Shown here: piece after piece, positions 58,817 to 64,000 of the stretch
Layout of the letters: each line of letters begins with the position of its first letter
How positions within the stretch are numbered: the first letter of the stretch is position 1
From: Sporosarcina ureilytica
GTDB taxonomy: Bacteria; Bacillota; Bacilli; Bacillales_A; Planococcaceae
Direction of reading: 5' to 3'
Assembly (NCBI RefSeq): GCF_001753205.1
Contig: NZ_CP017560.1
Coordinates: 2,976,001 to 3,040,000 of the forward strand
DNA: 64,000 nt
Notes under the pieces: model-generated
Database searches by the model: none
Told to the model about the DNA's origin: nothing
Seen by the model: the letters and a program-made list of their open reading frames with translations, nothing else
Position numbers and translations under genes: made by a program

Positions 58817-58904
58817 GGTGCCAGTCACTCAAACATTCATGTTTACTAAAACAAACATGTTTGTTTAAACTTTCACATTGTTTGAGTGACTGTGGACGCC
58901 CCCC
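58817..58904. repeat. Interspersed palindromic element, copy 4 (variant right end)
   Basis: Left end GGTGCCAGTCACTCA, middle CATGTTTACTAAAACAAACATGTTTG-type repeats, right end GAGTGACTGTGGACGCCCCC. Same sub-type as copy 2. It lies between a terminator and the end of the convergent aldehyde dehydrogenase gene. Confidence 0.85.
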
Positions 58905-58928
58905 TTATAATGGACAATGACTCTTAAG

Positions 58929-60407
58929 TCAATTCAAATTTATCCATACACTCTTTACTTCTGTATAATTATCTAAAGCATAAGAACCCATTTCACGTCC
59001 AAATCCGGATTCTTTATAGCCGCCAAAAGGTGAAGCTGGGTCTGTTACATTGTAGCAATTCACCCAAACTGATCCAGCTTTTAAACGATTTGCTATATAA
59101 TGAGCATTCTTCAGATTTTCCGTCCATAAACCAGCAGCTAATCCAAATGAGGAAGCATTTGCACGATTAATAATTTCATCTATATCATCGTAAGGCATTG
59201 CAACGACGACCGGTCCGAAAATTTCTTCTCTCGCAATCGACATCGTGTCGTTCACGTTAGCAAAAACAGTAGGCTCTACAAAATATCCTTTAGCAGTATG
59301 ACCGCCCCCTGTTAACACCTCAGCACCTTCGTTGATTCCCTGATTAATATAGTTCATAACCCGTTTTTGTTGTTTCATGGAGACAAGCGGTCCCATTTCT
59401 GTGTCTGGTGATAAACCGCTGCCTTGCTTTACATTTTTTGCGTAAGATACTAAATCAGATACTACATTATCAAATGATTTCTTTTGAATGTATACTCTTG
59501 ACCCTGCACTACACACTTCTCCTTGGTTCGCCATAATTCCTGAGAATACGCCTGGTGTTGCTTTGGTTAAATCAGCATCCGGTAAAATAATATTTGGAGA
59601 TTTACCTCCCAGCTCAAGCGTTACACGTTTCAATGTATCGGCAGCTTCTTTCATGATTTTCTTTCCAACTGTCGTTGAGCCAGTAAATGCAATTTTATTC
59701 ACTTGTGGATGTTTGACAAGCGCTTCTCCCGCAGGTTCTCCAAACCCTGGCACAATATTAATAACTCCCTCGGGAAACCCTGCTTCCGCAATAAGCTGCG
59801 CAAGATACAATGCAGATAGCGGTGTTTGCTCAGCAGGTTTTAAAACGACTGTACAACCTGTTGCAAGAGCAGGAGCTATTTTCCATGCCGCCATCATTAA
59901 CGGGAAGTTCCATGGGATAATTTGTCCGACGACGCCAACGGGTTCATGACGGGTGTAATTAAAATAGGACCCCGATACTGGAATTGTCTGACCTAAAATC
60001 TTTGTTGTCCAACCCGCGAAATATTCAAATTGACCTACTGCGTTTGGTATATCGTTTTCTAGTAAATCGCGAAGAGGTTTCCCATTATCAAGAGAGTCAA
60101 TTTCGGCTAATTCCTGCTTATTTTCATCAATTAATGCTGCTAACTTATACATCATTTTTGCTCGTTCAGCAGCACTCATCTTTGACCATGGACCTTCCTC
60201 AAAAGCTTTTTTAGCTGCTAGCACCGCTTTGTTGATATCTTCAGCTTGCGCTTCACTAACGTGCGCTAATACTTCCCCGTTAGATGGATCATAAGTTTTA
60301 AATGTTTTACCGGAATCGGATTCTACGAAATTTCCATTTATAAATAACTTTTTCGAACCTTTTAAAAACTCAACTACTTTCTTAGACAAAGTCGCTGTTT
60401 GATTCAA
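58929..60407 (-). CDS. Aldehyde dehydrogenase (NAD-dependent)
   Basis: A 492-residue enzyme of the ALDH superfamily, normal length. Catalytic residues are Glu265 in LELGGKSPN and Cys299 in GEVCSAGSR; the cofactor loop FTGSTTVGKK (241-250) and IIPWNFPLMM (163-172) are present. It oxidises aldehydes such as glycolaldehyde, betaine aldehyde or other short aldehydes. TTG 60407 follows GGAGG by ten bases. It lies 69 bases downstream of the PTS/epimerase operon on the same strand, so it may act on an aldehyde formed in that pathway (inference). No obvious terminator was found past its end before repeat copy 4. Confidence 0.93.
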   Translation of the reverse strand: MNQTATLSKKVVEFLKGSKKLFINGNFVESDSGKTFKTYDPSNGEVLAHVSEAQAEDINKAVLAAKKAFEEGPWSKMSAAERAKMMYKLAALIDENKQELAEIDSLDNGKPLRDLLENDIPNAVGQFEYFAGWTTKILGQTIPVSGSYFNYTRHEPVGVVGQIIPWNFPLMMAAWKIAPALATGCTVVLKPAEQTPLSALYLAQLIAEAGFPEGVINIVPGFGEPAGEALVKHPQVNKIAFTGSTTVGKKIMKEAADTLKRVTLELGGKSPNIILPDADLTKATPGVFSGIMANQGEVCSAGSRVYIQKKSFDNVVSDLVSYAKNVKQGSGLSPDTEMGPLVSMKQQKRVMNYINQGINEGAEVLTGGGHTAKGYFVEPTVFANVNDTMSIAREEIFGPVVVAMPYDDIDEIINRANASSFGLAAGLWTENLKNAHYIANRLKAGSVWVNCYNVTDPASPFGGYKESGFGREMGSYALDNYTEVKSVWINLN

Positions 60408-60476
60408 TATGAAGAACCTCCATACAGTTTTATAGTTATAGATTCAAGTACGTATCAACAACAAAGTCGATGAAAA

Positions 60477-61124
60477 TTAAATGTCTTGTAATAACTTAAT
60501 AGCCGTTTCCATTTCTCCTTTAAATACAAAGGATCCAGCAACTAAAACATCTGCTCCTGCCTTTTGACACTGTTGTCCAGTGTCAAAATTTATCCCGCCA
60601 TCAACTACAATTTCAAAATCTAATTCTTGTTTCAAGCGCAATTTAGCTATCTGGGAAACTTTCTTCAAAGCATGAGATTGAAAGGTTTGGCCGCCGAAAC
60701 CTTCGTCACTAGTGAGCACGAGAACGGTGTTGACCAAGTCTAAGCAGTTTTCTAATGCTTGGACTGGAGTTTCTAATTTTAAGGCTACCCCTACTGAAAC
60801 TCCATAATCTCTAATTTTCAATAGGTTGCTCCTTAAAAACACGGTGCTTTCCGGATGAATAATAATACAATCTGCATTCGTTTTTAAGTAATCATCAATT
60901 AACCGTTCGGGCTTATCAATCATTAAGTGTACCTCTAAAGGTAACGAGGTTATATCACGAATAGCTGCAACAGTTGAAGGTCCCCAAGTTGTGTTTTTAA
61001 CGAATACACCATCCATAATATCGATATGAATTGAATCAGCACCTGCTGCTTCTAAACGTTTAACGTCTCTTTCTAGATTGAGAAAGTTAGCGCTTAATAT
61101 AGAAGGCGATACGAGCAATTTCAT
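60477..61124 (-). CDS. Ribulose-phosphate 3-epimerase family protein
   Basis: A 215-residue TIM-barrel epimerase of the Rpe/AlsE family. Metal and catalytic residues: His33 and Asp35 in SIHIDIMDG, His66 in EVHLMID, and Asp in EIVVDGGIN near residue 175. The usual Gly-rich C-terminal loop is AGADVLVAGSFVF. It interconverts 3-epimers of a ketose phosphate, such as ribulose/xylulose 5-phosphate or allulose/fructose 6-phosphate. It lies in an operon with PTS EIIC of galactitol type, 16 bases away, so a pathway-specific epimerase is more likely than the housekeeping Rpe. AAGGAGAG precedes the ATG. Confidence 0.9.
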   Translation of the reverse strand: MKLLVSPSILSANFLNLERDVKRLEAAGADSIHIDIMDGVFVKNTTWGPSTVAAIRDITSLPLEVHLMIDKPERLIDDYLKTNADCIIIHPESTVFLRSNLLKIRDYGVSVGVALKLETPVQALENCLDLVNTVLVLTSDEGFGGQTFQSHALKKVSQIAKLRLKQELDFEIVVDGGINFDTGQQCQKAGADVLVAGSFVFKGEMETAIKLLQDI

Positions 61125-61140
61125 GCACTCTCCTTCTCTT

Positions 61141-62466
61141 TTATTCAGTTAATTTCTCCCTGGCAGTAACTCTTTTTACATATAGGCCAATTGGAATTGT
61201 TAGGATAACTAATACGACTAATCCAATAACTCCGAATCCGCCAATCTGTGCAATAATATAGTCAAAAACATTACCATTCCACAGTGCCGTCGTCTGTCCT
61301 TTAATTTCTGTTGCCCCCCCGCTAGCAGCCAACTTACTGAAATGCGGAGCAAACCAACTTGCAATGTAAAGAACACCAATCATGTTAATAACACCGCTAA
61401 TTACCGTCTTTAAAAGATTTCCTTTATGAATAATCGTCGCCATACATGTAAAGAAAGCGACGAAAGCTAAGTCGCCAAGCGGCAATACTTTATTTCCTGG
61501 CAGAATGACGGCTAATACTAATGTGATTGGAATTAACATCGTCCCGACAATTTGGGTAGTCGGTAAACCTAGCGTAATAGCGGAGTCTAGTCCGATAAAA
61601 ACTTCTTTTCCTTTGAACCGCTTATTAAAGAAAGTCTTTGCAGATTCAGAAATTGGAAGTAAACCTTCGACAATAATTTTTACCATACGAGGGAAAAGAA
61701 CCATTATCGCTACAACACTCATTAACAAATTCGCGCCGTCAGCAAAGTTATAACCAGCTAACAAAGCTAAAATAAGTCCGAGAGCTGCTCCAATAATCAC
61801 CGGATCCCCGAACATTCCAATACGCCCCTGTAAATATGACAAATCCAGTTTGGAATTCCTTAAAAACGGAATACGGTTGTACACTTTATCAAGGAGTACA
61901 AATAACGGCACAGTACTTGCTGCATATCCTTGAGGAATTGATATTCCCTCAACACCAAGGGCATCTTGAACTTTTTTAGCAGAGTAATCGGCCGATAAAA
62001 GAGACCAAGTGGCTTGAATTAAGCTTGCCCCCACTCCCAACACGATACTCCCCGTCATTAAGTGAACGACAGCCCCAGTGAATGCGTAATGAGAATAGTT
62101 AAATATATCGATATTCATAGTTTTAGTGAAACCAATAACTAATAGTAAGAGATTCAACGCAAATACGGAAGGGATAATCAAGGCACCGACTAAAGTTGAG
62201 AAAGCAACCCCTGCCGCCGCTCCGGAACCGATATCAATTACAGTTAAGTTAAAAGAAAAGCGTTCTACAATTTGCGTGACAGCAGGCTCTAATGTATTTG
62301 AAATTAAGGAGATTGCTAAGTTTAGACCAATAAATCCAATTCCTACAATAATCCCGCTGCGAATTGCACGTAAAATTCCTTGCCCCAATACAAGACCAAT
62401 TATTATTAATACAATCGGCACAAAAACGATTGATCCGAGAGACAGAAAATAATCAACTACTATCAT
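61141..62466 (-). CDS. PTS EIIC subunit, galactitol family (GatC-like)
   Basis: A 441-residue membrane permease with about ten helices. Marks of the Gat family are GSIVFVPIVLIIIGLVLGQGILRAIRSGIIVGIGFIGLNLAI at the N-terminus, GSGAAAGVAFSTLVGALIIPSVFALNLLLLVIGFTKTMNIDIFNYSHYAFTGA, and FIGLDSAITLGLPTTQIVGTMLIPI. It translocates and, with EIIB, phosphorylates a polyol or sugar. AGGAGGGG precedes the ATG. It follows EIIB by 12 bases. The substrate of Gat-type systems ranges from galactitol to pentitols and tetritols; the companion isomerases here favour a pentitol or tetritol (inference). Confidence 0.92.
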   Translation of the reverse strand: MIVVDYFLSLGSIVFVPIVLIIIGLVLGQGILRAIRSGIIVGIGFIGLNLAISLISNTLEPAVTQIVERFSFNLTVIDIGSGAAAGVAFSTLVGALIIPSVFALNLLLLVIGFTKTMNIDIFNYSHYAFTGAVVHLMTGSIVLGVGASLIQATWSLLSADYSAKKVQDALGVEGISIPQGYAASTVPLFVLLDKVYNRIPFLRNSKLDLSYLQGRIGMFGDPVIIGAALGLILALLAGYNFADGANLLMSVVAIMVLFPRMVKIIVEGLLPISESAKTFFNKRFKGKEVFIGLDSAITLGLPTTQIVGTMLIPITLVLAVILPGNKVLPLGDLAFVAFFTCMATIIHKGNLLKTVISGVINMIGVLYIASWFAPHFSKLAASGGATEIKGQTTALWNGNVFDYIIAQIGGFGVIGLVVLVILTIPIGLYVKRVTAREKLTE

Positions 62467-62478
62467 ATTTAACCCCTC

Positions 62479-62763
62479 CTACTTTAAGAGTATTTCGATA
62501 ATTTTTTCTTTCGTTGCTTCTTCGTTTATCCCTATTAAAAACGGTGTGCCAACGACGATAGGCGTCTTATATTTTGTTTGATCTAATTTCATGGAAGTAA
62601 CAAATAAATCTACCTCTCCATCATAAGAGTCGAGCTCATAAATCTGGGATTGCGTAATAGAATAATCAATTCCTGTTTCTTTCAAAAGTTCCTCAACTTT
62701 GCTTAAAATAAGTGTAGATGTAGCTAAGCCTGCTCCACAGGCAATAACAATTCTTTTTTTCAT
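62479..62763 (-). CDS. PTS EIIB subunit, galactitol type (GatB-like)
   Basis: A 94-residue soluble domain of the lactose/cellobiose/galactitol EIIB class. The phosphorylated Cys9 lies in the loop VIACGAGLATSTL (6-18), then KVEELLKETGIDYSITQSQIYEL and the C-terminal TPIVVGTPFLIGINEEATKEKIIEIL. It accepts phosphate from EIIA and passes it to the substrate in EIIC. Its ATG overlaps the EIIA stop codon by four bases (ATGA type), indicating coupling. Confidence 0.93.
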   Translation of the reverse strand: MKKRIVIACGAGLATSTLILSKVEELLKETGIDYSITQSQIYELDSYDGEVDLFVTSMKLDQTKYKTPIVVGTPFLIGINEEATKEKIIEILLK

Positions 62764-63227
62764 TCAACATTCTCCTTTTTATTAAAGTAGTATTTCATTA
62801 AAGACCACAATTCAGCTTGAGATTTTACGCCTTTGATACCTCTAATTCCTTCTTTACTTTGCAACAAGAGACTAATTTGTTGCAGAACCTCCAAATGTTT
62901 GTTGCTGTCATTTAAAATTAATCCAAAAACAAAGTCTACCTTAATAGGTTGCAAGTCTTCGATATTTTGAAAGGTAACAGGCTGTTCAAGTTGTAATACG
63001 ACCAGCTTCTCAGCCTTCGAAAATTTTGCCTCAGTGTGAACAAGGGCTATATTCATATCTTTTAATTGCATACCAGTTGGATATTCTTTTTCTCGTTTTT
63101 TAATCGCTTCTCTAAAACCTTTTGTTACATAGTTCTTCTTCTCCAATTCATCCGCCATAAAGTCAAAAAGCTGCTCTTGATTTTCAAAAAAACGATCATA
63201 AAAAACGAGATCTTTTTCCACGTACAC
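62760..63227 (-). CDS. PTS EIIA subunit, fructose/galactitol type (GatA-like)
   Basis: A 155-residue EIIA domain of the mannitol/fructose class. The phospho-accepting His64 is in MNIALVHTEAKF, and FVFGLILNDSNKHLEVLQQISLLLQ is the conserved C-terminal half. It is phosphorylated by HPr and hands phosphate to EIIB. The start: ATG 63242 has no ribosome site and itself precedes GGGGGG; the GTG at 63227, seven bases after that G run, fits better. It is the first PTS gene in an operon order of TIM-like, YjbQ, EIIA, EIIB, EIIC, epimerase, aldehyde dehydrogenase. Confidence 0.9.
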   Translation of the reverse strand: MYVEKDLVFYDRFFENQEQLFDFMADELEKKNYVTKGFREAIKKREKEYPTGMQLKDMNIALVHTEAKFSKAEKLVVLQLEQPVTFQNIEDLQPIKVDFVFGLILNDSNKHLEVLQQISLLLQSKEGIRGIKGVKSQAELWSLMKYYFNKKENVE

Positions 63228-63267
63228 ATCATTTCCCCCCATCGTTTAGCTAAATTACTACCTTTCC

Positions 63268-63780
63268 TTACTCACCAATAATTTTAATAAGGCATGTACG
63301 CTCCCTCTCACGAATTTGATCCCAATCAATGAAATAAATATAGCCCACCAAGCCAATTTGTAATTCTCCATTCTCAATAACGAAAGTTTCGCTTGTCCCA
63401 AGCAGCGTGCTTTTTAAATGGGCATCTGTGTTCAACATCGTGTATGCTTCTGGACTAATTTCTCCTTGCATGTCCTCTAATCCGACTTTGATATGATTAG
63501 GTCCTGGATGATAGTACTGCCCTTCAGTAGTACATTGTGGAATTAACTTATTCAAAATATTATTTAAATCCACTTGCAAATATTCGTAACCATAGTAATT
63601 TGTATCATGAGACAATTCTTCAAAAATCACTGAACAGGTTGTATGCGGGGAGGCAACTGTGCAAATTCCTTCTTTAACTCGACTTTTAGCAACATGCGCT
63701 CTCACTTGTTCTGTAATTTCATGGTAAGTTACTCGATTACCATGAGACGTTAGACTAAGTCTTCCTGAATAAACTGTCAT
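63268..63780 (-). CDS. YjbQ family protein (secondary thiamine-phosphate synthase-like)
   Basis: A 170-residue protein of the UPF0047/YjbQ family. TYHEITEQVRAHVAKSRVKEGICTVASPHTTCSVIFEE contains the conserved His-Thr-Thr stretch, and HPGPNHIKVGLEDMQGEISPEAYTMLNTDAHLKSTLLG holds the His-rich patch; ERERTCLIKIIGE is the usual C-terminus. A weak thiamine-phosphate synthase activity has been reported for E. coli YjbQ; the family is otherwise of unclear function. It is about 35 residues longer than E. coli YjbQ because of an insertion around NYYGYEYLQVDLNNIL. It overlaps the upstream TIM-like gene by four bases, so it belongs to the PTS operon. Confidence 0.88.
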   Translation of the reverse strand: MTVYSGRLSLTSHGNRVTYHEITEQVRAHVAKSRVKEGICTVASPHTTCSVIFEELSHDTNYYGYEYLQVDLNNILNKLIPQCTTEGQYYHPGPNHIKVGLEDMQGEISPEAYTMLNTDAHLKSTLLGTSETFVIENGELQIGLVGYIYFIDWDQIRERERTCLIKIIGE

Positions 63781-64000
63781 AGAATGCTTCCTTTCTTTCC
63801 GTAAATTGCAACGACTTCAATCATTTCTTTCATCATTTCTATTGGTTTTTCAGCTTTCACTATCCCGCTCGTAACACCAACACCATCTGCGCCTAGCCGC
63901 AATAACTCAGCCACATCTTGTGCAGAACGAATACCAGCTCCTTGTTCTACCAAAACACATGGATTGATTTTCTTGATTTTTTCAATTGTAGAGATTACAT
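63777..64000 (-). CDS. Triose-phosphate-isomerase-like protein (archaeal type), 3' part, cut by window edge
   Basis: Only the C-terminal 74 residues are in the window. CVLVEQGAGIRSAQDVAELLRLGADGVGVTSGIVKAEKP matches the phosphate-binding end of archaeal-type triose-phosphate isomerases (AGI...D-V...ALELGADGVLVASGVVKA). Such short TIM homologues also act on erythrulose phosphates in tetritol catabolism (EryH/TpiA2). The stop codon overlaps the yjbQ start (ATGA), so it is co-transcribed with YjbQ and the PTS. The Glu and His of the active site lie outside the window, so the substrate remains open. Confidence 0.8.
   Translation of the reverse strand, partial: VISTIEKIKKINPCVLVEQGAGIRSAQDVAELLRLGADGVGVTSGIVKAEKPIEMMKEMIEVVAIYGKKGSIL

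Noticed and set aside
1..64000. tRNA, rRNA, prophage or integrated plasmid
   Set aside because: No cloverleaf, rRNA core, integrase, capsid or replication genes were recognised; the sigma factor and toxin-like peptide alone do not make a prophage.

Overview
The window reads as chromosomal DNA of a low-GC, spore-forming, competence-capable member of the Bacillales, most likely Planococcaceae (Sporosarcina-like). Evidence: strong AGGAGG-type ribosome binding sites with frequent TTG/GTG starts, a Tlp-like small spore protein (33500-33697), a ComK-like regulator (52975-53445), an IspA-type intracellular protease, a Vpr-type secreted protease, LuxS, an S-box (SAM) riboswitch and CcpA-like cre sites. 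The genus is inference; no rRNA or tRNA gene was seen.

Layout. 1-329: 5' part of an M20 amidohydrolase gene. 754-3065: two-gene operon of a methionine gamma-lyase/cystathionine-type PLP enzyme and a UroD/MtaA-like protein. 3157-14553: large minus-strand sugar-acquisition and catabolism locus, transcribed as ROK kinase, YesL-like protein, solute-binding lipoprotein, two ABC permeases, LacI regulator, ThuA-like protein, Gfo/Idh/MocA dehydrogenase, TIM-barrel isomerase/epimerase, and two more Gfo/Idh/MocA dehydrogenases. LacI/cre-type operators precede thuA and the binding-protein gene; no ABC ATPase is encoded. 14775-19183: YkvI-like transporter and a D-hydroxyproline/opine-type flavin dehydrogenase whose four subunits are split over two divergent transcripts. 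19241-21158: two tandem arrays around a NERD-domain gene. 21427-28461: sigma factor, DUF421 protein, NUMOD-type orphan, aldo/keto reductase, DUF4097 protein, luxS, an argininosuccinate-lyase-like enzyme and a small RHH-like protein. 28509-29998: complete IS3-family element with a programmed -1 frameshift. 30036-33377: GPH symporter, YdjC/ChbG-like deacetylase and AraC regulator.

33500-41769: spore protein, third tandem array, type I toxin-like peptide, IspA protease, cyclic-2,3-DPG-synthetase-like NTPase, atypical SDR, M20 amidohydrolase, NupC transporter and an unknown protein. 41888-47979: hydantoinase (HyuA/HyuB) operon with NCS1 permease, cupin and XRE-cupin regulator. 48342-50886: HemY/CgoX with a radical SAM/SPASM protein. 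51258-52899: flavin monooxygenase under a SAM riboswitch. 52975-58731: ComK, a zinc-ribbon membrane protein, the Vpr-like protease and a second zinc-ribbon membrane protein. 58929-64000: aldehyde dehydrogenase, then an operon of Rpe-like epimerase, galactitol-type PTS EIIC/EIIB/EIIA, YjbQ and an archaeal-type triose-phosphate-isomerase homologue cut by the window edge.

The most unusual non-coding feature is a family of three tandem arrays (19241-19446, 20690-21158, 33766-34230). They differ in sequence but share exactly an 82-bp period made of four sub-units of about 20.5 bp, each carrying a GTTG core. Each array starts within about 10-50 bp downstream of a rho-independent terminator. A second family, palindromic elements of about 82-90 bp, occurs four times between 51078 and 58904. 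A 35-residue holin-like toxin peptide at 34515 was probably missed by length cut-offs.
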